NCBI RefSeq assembly: GCF_023555415.1
Contig: NZ_JAKRYL010000024.1
Location: 1 to 61,631 of the forward strand
Direction: 5' to 3'
DNA: 61,631 bases
Source: Halalkalibacter alkaliphilus
Lineage (GTDB): Bacteria; Bacillota; Bacilli; Bacillales; Bacillaceae_D
Shown here: piece after piece, positions 44,780-53,802 of the stretch
Layout of the letters: each line of letters starts with the position of its first letter
Numbering within the stretch: the stretch's first letter is position 1
Position numbers and translations under genes: made by a program
The notes under the pieces: generated by a model
Told to the model about the DNA's origin: nothing
The model's input: the letters and a program-made list of their open reading frames with translations, nothing else
Database searches by the model: none

Positions 44780-45523
44780 TTATTTTACGCTTGTCCCATG
44801 TTCAAGCTCCCAAAGCTTCTCAAAGAAAGCTTGTCCTCTAACTAAAGCTTCGCATAATTGATGATGTCTTTCAGTCCACCCTTGACGTATTTCTGAATAA
44901 AGCTGTTCCCATGCTTCATCCCTATTAAGCATTTGAATTCGTACATAATCATTTGGGCTCCATTCTGTATACCAATACCGTACTTCAGCATCAGTACCAG
45001 TTGAATAAAGTTGATCTAGTGCCATATATAAAAGCTGTTTTAATTGACGCTCTCTTCTTGTCAGCCCCCAAAGATCTTCTGGGCTTGGTGAAAGGATGTG
45101 ATAATCCTTTTGTACATCTAAAGTTAAATCAAACTGTTTCCATTCATTTTGTTTTAATTGCTCATATACCATTTGTTCTTGTCTTGGGGTTAGTCGGCTT
45201 TTTCTTATAGGAGTTTTGTACCCCATTGTATCAATTGCAATTATTCTTTCACCATCAGTTGCAATAAAACAATAATCTAATTGAATACGTGACATATTTT
45301 TCCTGAGGTAACTCTGTTGGTGAACTTCCGATAACAATTCTTCTGGTAAATCAGATAGGTCATTTTCAATATAATGGAATAGGTTCGGAGTAACATATAC
45401 CAAAATGGCTTGATCTAATACTTCAATTCTGTCATCACTGCGCCATTCATGGAAATCACATACGTTGTATCCATTTTCTTCCCCTTCGAACCAATTGACC
45501 CATACGTCCCGGATATGGACCAT
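44780..45523 (-). CDS. yjbA: YjbA (UPF0736 family)
   Basis: 247 residues, matching the length of B. subtilis YjbA (about 249) and its position next to trpS. No membrane segment or signal. It has acidic N-terminal sequence ([26 protein letters not shown]) and a conserved middle ([19 protein letters not shown]). No function is established for the family that I know of. GGGGGGTT precedes the ATG. Confidence 0.88.
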   Translation of the reverse strand: MVHIRDVWVNWFEGEENGYNVCDFHEWRSDDRIEVLDQAILVYVTPNLFHYIENDLSDLPEELLSEVHQQSYLRKNMSRIQLDYCFIATDGERIIAIDTMGYKTPIRKSRLTPRQEQMVYEQLKQNEWKQFDLTLDVQKDYHILSPSPEDLWGLTRRERQLKQLLYMALDQLYSTGTDAEVRYWYTEWSPNDYVRIQMLNRDEAWEQLYSEIRQGWTERHHQLCEALVRGQAFFEKLWELEHGTSVK

Positions 45524-45617
45524 AAAAAACCCCCCTTACTGTATTTCGTTTTGTATCAACAGTATAGGCAGGGGAGAACCAGTTTATTCCACACTCTCTC
45601 AATTCATTCCAATTATT

Positions 45618-45842
45618 CTATGGTTTTTTTTCTTTTTTATTTCTTTTCATTGGATACGTCATAGATACAATGATGATCACGATCCCAATAATAAAGAAAT
45701 AAAATTCTACCCTATGCAGTAAAAACTGTAAATACATTAACGATGTATAGCCTGTGATCAACAAATTCAAGTATGCTAAGATAGTTATTCCACCTATTAC
45801 TGCAAACGAGAAACCTACAAGAACAAAGAACAATCTAATCAT
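45618..45842 (-). CDS. Small membrane protein with two transmembrane segments
   Basis: 74 residues, two long hydrophobic helices (about 3-30 and 46-64) and a strongly basic tail MKRNKKEKKP. It lies between yjaZ and yjbA on the same strand. No family recognised; B. subtilis has other small genes at this place. Spacing from yjaZ is about 40 bp, so cotranscription is possible. Confidence 0.6.
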   Translation of the reverse strand: MIRLFFVLVGFSFAVIGGITILAYLNLLITGYTSLMYLQFLLHRVEFYFFIIGIVIIIVSMTYPMKRNKKEKKP

Positions 45843-45881
45843 GAGCTATCACAACAAACGAATACCATTTTTTCTCACCTC

Positions 45882-46712
45882 TCATGTTTTGAACAAAGAT
45901 CGATCAAGAAACGTGTCAGCAGATAAAGGTAATAAACGTAACGTCGTGTCTGATTCATCCGTAGCTGATTCGATGATCTTATAGCCGGTATAATATCCTA
46001 ACCATAATGGAATCCCTAACTCTTTATTTCCATAAAGAAGTGGAAGATAATTCTTCCTCCCTTTTTTCTGTAAATTAGGGCGAATCCATCTTTCAAACCA
46101 CTGATTCGTCCAAGCATGATCATAACGCGTTGTCCAACTAGCACATGCCCCAACCCCTAATTCTTCTTTCACAGCAAATTCAGCTAGACCTTCCATCACC
46201 ATTGATTCAAGAAATGTCACTGATTCCTCAGCTTGATTCATTGCTTGCAAGCGACATATATGGTGGTATTCATGAGTAATTAATGCTAATAAATCTTCCT
46301 TTGTTGTAGATGAATTGATAAAAAGAACGATGCCACTGTCTAATGAAAGCCCTGTTTTACCACCTAGTTCCTTCTTTAAAAATTGATCATGATCATTCAT
46401 GGGCAATATATATATCTTTACATCTGGACCATTCCATTTGTGTTGTAATTTTAAAAACTGTTCTTTAATAATAAACCATGGTAACGTCTCGCTCCATTTT
46501 TCATATTCTAAATTAATTGATTGATCTGGTAGAAACAGTCCCATCTGAATGAGATATTGGTGAAGACCTAATACATCATTAGTTGAAAAGATTTCACATA
46601 GTGGCTCAATGATTAAATCACGCTGACATACCACTTTTTCTTCAATTGTCTTTGCTTTATTCCACTTATTGTTGTAGTGATATAACCACTTGTCCGTTCT
46701 AACAACCCCCAT
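45882..46712 (-). CDS. yjaZ: YjaZ, DUF2268 putative zinc metalloprotease
   Basis: 276 residues. ALITHEYHHICRL (about 164-176) has the HExxH zinc motif, with a distal EGLAEFAV possibly giving the third ligand. DUF2268 proteins are predicted metalloproteases and B. subtilis yjaZ lies downstream of fabH-fabF near yjbA. No signal peptide, so cytoplasmic. GGAGGGTG precedes the ATG. Confidence 0.87.
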   Translation of the reverse strand: MGVVRTDKWLYHYNNKWNKAKTIEEKVVCQRDLIIEPLCEIFSTNDVLGLHQYLIQMGLFLPDQSINLEYEKWSETLPWFIIKEQFLKLQHKWNGPDVKIYILPMNDHDQFLKKELGGKTGLSLDSGIVLFINSSTTKEDLLALITHEYHHICRLQAMNQAEESVTFLESMVMEGLAEFAVKEELGVGACASWTTRYDHAWTNQWFERWIRPNLQKKGRKNYLPLLYGNKELGIPLWLGYYTGYKIIESATDESDTTLRLLPLSADTFLDRSLFKT

Positions 46713-46813
46713 TTTGATGACACCCTCCTTATTTCCACTATATGAAGAGTTTGTCTAAAATGAACCAACTTCTGCCTTTTCTACAAAAAATCATTAGAAA
46801 ATGAGGAAAATAT

Positions 46814-46863
46814 AAAAAAAGATAGCTAGAGCTATTTACAATATAACCCTGGCTATCTTTTTC
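46814..46863 (-). terminator. Terminator after topB
   Basis: AAAGATAGC (46818-46826) pairs with GCTATCTTT (46852-46860), with a T-rich stretch following on the minus strand. Confidence 0.78.
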
Positions 46864-46864
46864 A

Positions 46865-49012
46865 TTAGACTAGAAATGTAATTTTATTTTGTTCTTTGTT
46901 CCAAACAAGAGTCGCATTAAATGTTTTTTCATCTTTTTTAAATCCTTCGATCGTTTCTGTCTTTCCATCTTTCAGTAAATTCTTCACATCTTTTTGCCTG
47001 ATTTTTTTTCCAAGTATAACTTTAGAAATCGTGAACTTACATTGATGTGATTGATATTGACTGCATCCATAGAATGTACCTTTATCTAAAATAGATCCTC
47101 CACAGCCCGGACATTTCCCTACTGAAGCAGAGCGCCTTTTTCCTCGTTTCGGTTTCTTTTGCATCGACGACGTGTCAAAATTTGAAAAGTCCCATGATAG
47201 AGACTGTCTACTTGCTTCATCAAGTAAATGAGTAACAAGTTTCTTCGTTTGATCCATAAAAATCGCAGGGGACGCCTCTCCCTTTCCAATCTCACGTAAT
47301 CGCTGCTCCCACTTAGCCGTCATCTCCGCAGAAGTTAGAAGACTTGCCCCTAATGCCTCAATCAATAACCGACCTTTTTCAGTTGGATAAACGATGTTTT
47401 TCGTTACTGTCATATATCCCCTGTCTTTTAAAACCGTTATAATTCCTGCTCTCGTTGCTTCTGTTCCAAGTCCTTGTGATTCCATCAATACTTTCTCAAG
47501 TTCTTGGTCGGTTACTTGTTTCCCAGCTGTTTTCATGACATTGATAAGCTGACCCTCTGTATACCTTTTAGGGGGCTGTGTAACAGATTCTTTCGTCTCT
47601 ATATGTTTAACTTGCCCATTATTTCCTACTCCAAGGGCAGGAAGCTCTTGATCTTTTTCTCGTTTATTTGTCTGAATGATTTTTCTCCATCCTAATTGCT
47701 TCACTACTTTCCCTTTCGATTGGAATGTGGCTCGATTATCAACGAGTGTTTCGACTTTGGTCGTGTCAACAAGTGCATCTTCTTCATGTGCAGCAAGGAG
47801 AGAACGAACAACTAGATCATAAATGTTTTTTTCTTCTTTTGTGAGCTTTTCAAGTTCAGGTACTTGTTCAGTTGGAATAATGGCATAATGGTCGGTTACT
47901 TTTTGATCATTCACAAAACGTGGGTTACCAATTAACGTTGAAACAGGGAGAGGAAAATACGATGCATATTCCGGTTTCGTTGATAAAGTTTCAAGAATGG
48001 TTGGAAACGTGAATGCTTCTCCCTTTGTAACATAAGGAGAGTCTGTTCTCGGATATGAGATAAAGCCTTTAACATAGAGCTTTTGTGCGATATCGAGTGT
48101 TTTTTTCGGTGAATAACGATAGCGTTGATTTGCTACTGTTTGTAGACTAGAAAGAGTATAGAAAAAAGGCGGCTTAAATCGTTTTTCTTCTTTTTTCACA
48201 TCAACAATCGTTGCTTGTTTCCCTTTACAAAAGCTTGCGATTTTATTTGCCAATTCTGCCGTTTTTATACGCTTCTCACCATCTTTGTGCCATACGCCTT
48301 TGAATTCTTTTCCTTCGACAATAAAAGTAGCCGTTACTTCCCAAAACGGTTCAGGTTTAAAATCTTCAATCTCTTGTTCCCTCTTCACAATAAGGGCTAG
48401 CGTTGGGGTTTGAACTCTACCAGTTGAAAAGACATCTGATACTCCTTTTTTTTGTAAAAGAAGAGTGTATACCCTCGATGCATTCATACCAACGAGCCAA
48501 TCGGCACATGATCTACTTAATGCTTCGTAGTATAGAGGTCTTGTTTGTTCTTCAGTTTTTAGTGAGCGAAACCCTTCCTCTACTGCCTTCCTCGTCAGAG
48601 AAGATAACCACAGCCGTTTTAATGGTTTTTGAACGTTACATTGATCAATAATTAAACGCACGATCAATTCCCCTTCACGGCCAGCATCACCTGCCATGAT
48701 GATTTCAGTCACATTCGATTGTTGTACCAATTTTTTGATCACTTGAAACTGTTTGCCTTTCCCTTTTGAGACTTGATGCTGAAACCTTGAAGGCAAAATT
48801 GGCAATGTGTCTAACTTCCAAGTCTTCCATTTTGCATCGTAAACCTCAGGTGGAACTAGCTCACATAAATGACCAACAGCCCACGTAATGTAGGCGCCTT
48901 TTGGGAATTGAGCTGTTTTTTTAATTTCAATATACCCTGTCTTTTTTACTGATTGATACGGCGCAGCTAATTTCGCTCCTTGATCTGGCTTCTCTGCGAT
49001 AATTACTTTCAT
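46865..49012 (-). CDS. topB: DNA topoisomerase III
   Basis: 715 residues (B. subtilis TopB about 727). A type IA topoisomerase: Toprim domain starting MKVIIAEKPDQGAKLA, MAGDAGREGELIVR acidic cluster, the active-site tyrosine in GFISYPRTDSPYV (about residue 319), and a C-terminal zinc ribbon CPGCGGSILDKGTFYGCSQY. It decatenates single-stranded crossovers. Translation begins at ATG 49012 with GAAAG upstream. It is divergent from coaA. Confidence 0.95.
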   Translation of the reverse strand: MKVIIAEKPDQGAKLAAPYQSVKKTGYIEIKKTAQFPKGAYITWAVGHLCELVPPEVYDAKWKTWKLDTLPILPSRFQHQVSKGKGKQFQVIKKLVQQSNVTEIIMAGDAGREGELIVRLIIDQCNVQKPLKRLWLSSLTRKAVEEGFRSLKTEEQTRPLYYEALSRSCADWLVGMNASRVYTLLLQKKGVSDVFSTGRVQTPTLALIVKREQEIEDFKPEPFWEVTATFIVEGKEFKGVWHKDGEKRIKTAELANKIASFCKGKQATIVDVKKEEKRFKPPFFYTLSSLQTVANQRYRYSPKKTLDIAQKLYVKGFISYPRTDSPYVTKGEAFTFPTILETLSTKPEYASYFPLPVSTLIGNPRFVNDQKVTDHYAIIPTEQVPELEKLTKEEKNIYDLVVRSLLAAHEEDALVDTTKVETLVDNRATFQSKGKVVKQLGWRKIIQTNKREKDQELPALGVGNNGQVKHIETKESVTQPPKRYTEGQLINVMKTAGKQVTDQELEKVLMESQGLGTEATRAGIITVLKDRGYMTVTKNIVYPTEKGRLLIEALGASLLTSAEMTAKWEQRLREIGKGEASPAIFMDQTKKLVTHLLDEASRQSLSWDFSNFDTSSMQKKPKRGKRRSASVGKCPGCGGSILDKGTFYGCSQYQSHQCKFTISKVILGKKIRQKDVKNLLKDGKTETIEGFKKDEKTFNATLVWNKEQNKITFLV

Positions 49013-49233
49013 CCCACTTTCTATCCTTTCGCCACACTACTTTTGATCAATTATAACTCATTATAGAAATAATAAGTGAAAAATTCCCCTTTCCGCCCAA
49101 AATAGTGTTACTATACAAAAAGATACTTTTCATCAATTATTTACAATTGTTAAAAATTTATATGCTTAAGCTTTCTTTGCAAATAAAGAAGCTTGCATCA
49201 CCTTTTAATTATCATAAATAAAAGGAGAAAATT

Positions 49234-50187
49234 ATGGCTACTTTAAATAAGTCTGTTCCTTTATCTGCCTATACCCAATTTAGCCGTTCTGAATGGGCAA
49301 AATTGTCACAATCAACTACTGAGATTTTGTCTGCTCTTGAACGTGAAAAGCTAGGAAGTATTAATGAGACAATTTCTGCAGATGAGGTTACTGATATCTA
49401 TCTTCCACTATCACAATTACTATATATGCACATGACTCACTCTGTTACTTTACATGATAATGTTAGTAGTTTTTTGCAGAAAAAAACAAAGAAAGTTCCA
49501 TTTGTTATCGGGGTAGCTGGTAGCGTTTCGGTAGGAAAGAGTACCACTGCACGGTTAATACAAGCATTAGCTTCACGCTGGCCCAATAACCCTAAAGTTG
49601 ACCTAATAACTACTGATGGCTTTCTTTATCCCAATGCAGTACTTGAAGAACGAGGGTTAATGAAACGAAAAGGGTTTCCTGAAAGCTACGACATTGGCCG
49701 ATTAATTCGTTTTCTATATGAACTAAAATCTGGTCACGCTTACATTGAAGCGCCTATGTATTCGCATTTAACTTACGATATATTAGAAGATACCGTTCAG
49801 AAAATAATTGAACCAGATGTTGTCATAGTTGAAGGCATTAACGTATTGCAAGTAAATAAAAAAGACCGACGTATTCCACAAGTATTTGTCTCTGACTTTT
49901 TTGATTTTTCCATTTATGTAGATGCCGATGAAGAGGACATTCGATCTTGGTATATTGAACGATTTAAATTACTTAGAAATACGGCTTTCCAGCAATCTGA
50001 ATCCTTCTTCCACCGCTTTCGTCATTTAAGTGATTCAGAAGCTTACGATGTCGCCAAAGGCATTTGGACTACGATCAACGGCATCAATCTTGAAAAGAAC
50101 ATTCGACCAACTCGCCATAGAGCTGACCTCATCTTGAAAAAAGGGGCAGGCCATCGTGTTGAAGAAGTTCATTTAAAAAAAATGTAG
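49234..50187 (+). CDS. coaA: Pantothenate kinase, type I
   Basis: 317 residues, matching B. subtilis CoaA (319). It catalyses the first step of coenzyme A synthesis. The P-loop GSVSVGKS (95-102) is the modified Walker A typical of type I kinases, and [18 protein letters not shown] and [16 protein letters not shown] follow. AAAGGAG precedes the ATG. It is followed by a terminator shared with the convergent dacF-like gene. Confidence 0.95.
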   Translation: MATLNKSVPLSAYTQFSRSEWAKLSQSTTEILSALEREKLGSINETISADEVTDIYLPLSQLLYMHMTHSVTLHDNVSSFLQKKTKKVPFVIGVAGSVSVGKSTTARLIQALASRWPNNPKVDLITTDGFLYPNAVLEERGLMKRKGFPESYDIGRLIRFLYELKSGHAYIEAPMYSHLTYDILEDTVQKIIEPDVVIVEGINVLQVNKKDRRIPQVFVSDFFDFSIYVDADEEDIRSWYIERFKLLRNTAFQQSESFFHRFRHLSDSEAYDVAKGIWTTINGINLEKNIRPTRHRADLILKKGAGHRVEEVHLKKM

Positions 50188-50212
50188 AGAAGGAGGTATC
50201 CTCCCTCTCTAC
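50184..50212. terminator. Bidirectional terminator coaA / dacF-like
   Basis: GTAGAGA and TCTCTAC (50184-50190, 50206-50212) flank GGAGG/CCTCC. The stem overlaps the coaA stop codon. Confidence 0.8.
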
Positions 50213-50218
50213 ATACTT

Positions 50219-51343
50219 TTAAATTGAGAGTATCGATCGTAATTGAGATAACACCTGATAGATAAATGAAGGTTGTGTTTCTGTTTCTTCTAGCCTTTTT
50301 CTATTAACCTTCTCATCAGGCTTATCTTCTGGAGTTAACAATGTTGTTTTTATAATTCGATCACCTTCGCCTCTCACCCATAAGCGACCAAGGGCATTAA
50401 CGTCTACAGAGATCTCCTCATTTCGGTTAGAAAGGAAATATACATCTTCTTCAAGTTCAAAACGATCTCCTAACTCGGAAGTAAAGATCTTATTACTAAA
50501 CAAAACATTCGTCTGAAAATGCTCAAATCCATAATCAAATAATGTAATCATATCATTATAAGCATGGTCACTAGAGGGGGCATTTAATGTAACTGCAATT
50601 AACTCCATTCCATTCCTCTTTGCAGTTGTAACAAGAGTATAGCCCGACTTTCGCACAAAACCATTTTTCACCCCCGTCGCTCCATCATAATGCCAAAGCA
50701 GACGATTATGATTATAAATGACTGTTTCCCAACCTTCTCCAACCCATTCCATCTCTTTTGTACCAACAATCTCTCGAAAGGTTTCATTTTGCATAGCATA
50801 TTGTGTGATCTTAGCCATGTCATAAGCTGTGGTTGTATGCTCCTCATCATATAGGCCATGAGGATTTGTGAAATTTGTGTCTTGTACTCCAATCTTCTCT
50901 TCAATAAAACGATTCATCTTCCTAGAAAAAAGCTCTTCACTTCCTGACATATGCTCTGCGATGGCTGTTCCTGCATCATTGCCAGAATTAATGAGCAACC
51001 CTTGTACAAGCTTTAGCAAAGAAACTTGTTCATCTTCTAGTAAATAAACACGTGTCCCTATTACATTTACAGCTTCTTCACTTACCGTAACGGTATCATC
51101 GAGGTTCCCTTCTTCTATCGCTACCATTGCCGTTACTATTTTTGTAATACTTGCTGGATACATCTTTTGGTTCATTTCTTGATGAAATAATATTTCTCCT
51201 GTTTCAGCGTCCATTAAAATCGCTGTTTCGCTATATAATGACAAGGTTTCGTTCGCAGCTTCTATTGTTTGGGGTCCTTGAATGAGTTGAATTAGGATGA
51301 CAACAATACAAAGGATGCTTGTCTTAATAGATGTTAGTTTCAC
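50219..51343 (-). CDS. D-alanyl-D-alanine carboxypeptidase (DacF-like)
   Basis: 374 residues. Signal peptide (about 1-27, SILCIVVILIQLIQGPQTIEAA), then SxxK in YPASITKIV, SxN in LLINSGNDAGT and, in place of the usual KTG, VKNG in GATGVKNGFVRKSGYT. It removes the terminal D-Ala of peptidoglycan stem peptides. The GTG at 51343 follows GGAGGG; a start at 51370 would include the site. The KTG to KNG change in the third motif is worth noting, since it may alter substrate or beta-lactam binding. C-terminus carries a short amphipathic tail. Confidence 0.88.
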   Translation of the reverse strand: MKLTSIKTSILCIVVILIQLIQGPQTIEAANETLSLYSETAILMDAETGEILFHQEMNQKMYPASITKIVTAMVAIEEGNLDDTVTVSEEAVNVIGTRVYLLEDEQVSLLKLVQGLLINSGNDAGTAIAEHMSGSEELFSRKMNRFIEEKIGVQDTNFTNPHGLYDEEHTTTAYDMAKITQYAMQNETFREIVGTKEMEWVGEGWETVIYNHNRLLWHYDGATGVKNGFVRKSGYTLVTTAKRNGMELIAVTLNAPSSDHAYNDMITLFDYGFEHFQTNVLFSNKIFTSELGDRFELEEDVYFLSNRNEEISVDVNALGRLWVRGEGDRIIKTTLLTPEDKPDEKVNRKRLEETETQPSFIYQVLSQLRSILSI

Positions 51344-51370
51344 ATCATCCCTCCAATCGGTAATAATCAC

Positions 51371-51759
51371 AAAGACTAGTATAACTTAAACATATTACAA
51401 CTCGTTAACACCAATATTACAGTTACCAGTGATTCTTTTTCAAAAAGATAATTGGAAGAAGTTATCTAGTCAGGTTTAATTTTCAAATTGTCGAATTTAC
51501 TACATATCTAAAGTAACAACGAAACCCCTTATCAGTACTGACTTTTCACCCATTCTTGTACATATCACCTTTCATTCCTATCCAGAAAGGTATAGATTTC
51601 CCCACATTTCGTTACATAACTGTAAAGAAAGAGGTTGCTCCCTACTGCTCCATAGCTTGTTGTACTCTGTATTTGTGACTGGAAAAAGTTAGCTACTTCA
51701 TCTACCCAATTTTTATGCTAGTTTAGTAGAGTACGATTTACCGAGGAGGGCATTAACTT
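51371..51759. other. Intergenic region, nothing recognised
   Basis: About 390 bp between the divergent dacF-like and SleB-like genes. Both promoters should be here. I found no strong inverted repeat, no RNA motif and no credible small gene. Confidence 0.5.
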
Positions 51760-52347
51760 ATGAAAAAAATGATTTTTACTATTTGTGCGGCGGCATCTAT
51801 TTTCTTTATTGGAGGGAATGATACACAGGCTCAATCAGTTACACACTCTGTTGTTGCTGGAGATACCCTTTATAAATTAGGTCAACAATATGGCGTTTCA
51901 GCTACTGAAATTCAAAGAGCAAATAACAAATCTTCTTCTATGATTATGGTCGGAGAAAAATTAACTATTCCTGCATCTATTTCAGCAGCAGAAAAAGACC
52001 TATTAGCACGATTAGTCCTTGCAGAAGCAGAAGGTGAACCTTATGCAGGGAAAGTAGCAGTAGCAACCGTTGTATTGAACCGTGTTGCTCACAAAGATTT
52101 TCCAAATACTGTAACAGAAGTCATTAATGAGGTCTCAAATGGCTACTACGCATTCTCACCAGTACAGAACGGTCGGATTAACCGTGCTGCTGACAGTGAA
52201 TCGATTCGTGCCGTTAACGAAGCATTAGCGTTCCGTGGACAAGGTGCAGGATCACTATTTTTCTATAATCCAACGATTGCAACAAATCATTGGAATGCTA
52301 CACGAACAGAAACGATTCGTATTGGTAATCATGTATTCTCAAAATAA
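51760..52347 (+). CDS. LysM plus SleB-type cell wall hydrolase
   Basis: 195 residues. Signal peptide (1-23, ends TQA), one LysM repeat (about 26-71, HSVVAGDTLYKLGQQYGVSATEIQRANN...VGEKLTIP) that binds peptidoglycan, then a hydrolase_2 domain (about 78-195) with LLARLVLAEAEGEPYAGKVAVATVVLNRV and FYNPTIATNHW. The domain is shared by SleB and CwlJ, spore-cortex lytic enzymes; B. subtilis YkvT is a closer architecture. It might act on the cortex or vegetative wall. The ATG follows GAGGAGGG. Confidence 0.9.
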   Translation: MKKMIFTICAAASIFFIGGNDTQAQSVTHSVVAGDTLYKLGQQYGVSATEIQRANNKSSSMIMVGEKLTIPASISAAEKDLLARLVLAEAEGEPYAGKVAVATVVLNRVAHKDFPNTVTEVINEVSNGYYAFSPVQNGRINRAADSESIRAVNEALAFRGQGAGSLFFYNPTIATNHWNATRTETIRIGNHVFSK

Positions 52348-52360
52348 ATAGTATTGAAAC

Positions 52361-52407
52361 AAGGCTGTCTCAAAGGTTAAAGAACGAACCTTTGGGACAG
52401 CCTTTTT
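52361..52407. terminator. Bidirectional terminator
   Basis: AAGGCTGTCTCAAAGGTT (52361-52378) pairs with AACCTTTGGGACAGCCTT (52387-52404), followed by T's. It is a member of the CTCAAAGG terminator family seen also at 10025 and 19980. Confidence 0.9.
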
Positions 52408-52412
52408 AATTA

Positions 52413-52907
52413 TTATAAAATCTTCATCATATATTCTTCGTCTACATACTTTTCATTTATCTTAAGAGCTCTTTTCTCAAACCCATATACTTGAAACCCT
52501 ATAGATTCATAAAGTTGTTTAGCTTTTTTGTTATGTGCTGCAACGACTAGTTGTAACTGCTCGATTCCTTGAGCTTGCGCTTCCTCCATTACATAAATAA
52601 AAAGCTTTTTCCCTAATCCCTGTCCTCTTGCCTCTTCAGCTATAAAAACACTTCCAATTGCTGCCTTATGTTGCATTTTCAATAACTTAGAACGTGAAAG
52701 ACTTATAATCCCTACAAGCTGGTCGTCTTTTTTGAACAATCCATAAAATACTTCTCCATTTGATAGTTTTGATTCAAAAAAATCAATGGTTTCCCTTACT
52801 TCTTCTTCATAGCTTGCAGCAAAGGCTTCTGGCACTTGTTTTAATGCTTGCAATCTAAGCTGTTTAAAGAGGGACGCATCTTTAGTTTGTAACTTTCTTA
52901 TTTGCAC
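52413..52907 (-). CDS. GNAT-family N-acetyltransferase
   Basis: 164 residues. The acetyl-CoA loop is IGSVFIAEEARGQGLGKKLFIYVM (RGQGLGKK), with LQLVVAAHNKKAKQLYESIGFQVYG at the C-terminus, the typical GNAT ending. Substrate not predictable. It is convergent with the SleB-like gene and divergent from the next gene. Confidence 0.85.
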   Translation of the reverse strand: MQIRKLQTKDASLFKQLRLQALKQVPEAFAASYEEEVRETIDFFESKLSNGEVFYGLFKKDDQLVGIISLSRSKLLKMQHKAAIGSVFIAEEARGQGLGKKLFIYVMEEAQAQGIEQLQLVVAAHNKKAKQLYESIGFQVYGFEKRALKINEKYVDEEYMMKIL

Positions 52908-53020
52908 AATGAAGCATCCTTTCTATATAAATAATCTTTATTTTCAATAAAAAACAGGTACTTTCCATCTAAACAAGGAATAAAACTAGTAGTATATTTT
53001 CAAGAAAGATGGTGATCCTG

Positions 53021-53671
53021 ATGACGCGAATCTCTCGAACTTCTCGTACAAAAGCCGAACGAGTTCAAGCTGCATATGTAAATCGTTTGACTGAAGTGCA
53101 TAGTGTGGATCCTATTCAACCAATTATGCGAACAGAACAAACAAAAAATCACACGAGCCATCCAACTGAAAACCATTTGCTTTCATATGAGCGATATTTT
53201 CAGACGAAACAACATATAAGAGATGCCTTTAGACACTTTTATAGGCATGAAAAGGATCTATATAACATCGCAAATAATTTAGATGAAACAAGCAAAGAAA
53301 TCCTAACACATATAGAGAAACTCGTCCACAAATATAACCAAACAATGACAGCCCTTGAATCTTTTGATAAACTGTCTGGAACAAACCATCTCCTTTCAAT
53401 AGAAGATTTAGTTTTACAGCATAAATGCGACTTAAAAACGATTGGGATAACCGTGCAACATTCTTCTCCATTCCTATCGTTTGATCGAGCACAATTTCTC
53501 ATTCATTTAGCTAAATCAAAAACAACAACCCTTCAACAAGTAAAAAGTTTTAAGACTTTATTCATGAATAAATACCAATCATTAGCAAGGACAAAAAAAT
53601 CATTATATCTCAACTATTATGAAAGTTCTCCAATTGAATTAAAAGGCTTAATGATTGAAGAAGAGGGATAA
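53021..53671 (+). CDS. Hypothetical protein, helical
   Basis: 216 residues, ATG 53021 with GGTGAT upstream. Highly charged and almost all helical: TKAERVQAAYVNRLTEV, KDLYNIANNLDETSKEILTHIEKLVHKYNQTMTALESF, LARTKKSLYLNYYESS. No signal peptide, membrane segment or cysteine motif. I do not recognise a family. About 130 bp separate it from the DHH/nucleotidyltransferase gene on the same strand. Confidence 0.62.
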   Translation: MTRISRTSRTKAERVQAAYVNRLTEVHSVDPIQPIMRTEQTKNHTSHPTENHLLSYERYFQTKQHIRDAFRHFYRHEKDLYNIANNLDETSKEILTHIEKLVHKYNQTMTALESFDKLSGTNHLLSIEDLVLQHKCDLKTIGITVQHSSPFLSFDRAQFLIHLAKSKTTTLQQVKSFKTLFMNKYQSLARTKKSLYLNYYESSPIELKGLMIEEEG

Positions 53672-53802
53672 CATCTACACCTTATCATCACTTATCAAAT
53701 AATGAGCAAATTTGTTAAAATATAAGAAATTCATTTAGAAGTAGTCTGTTCAAATAGGGAAAATCACCCCTTTTTGAACAGACTCTAGAAAGGAGGAAAA
53801 CG

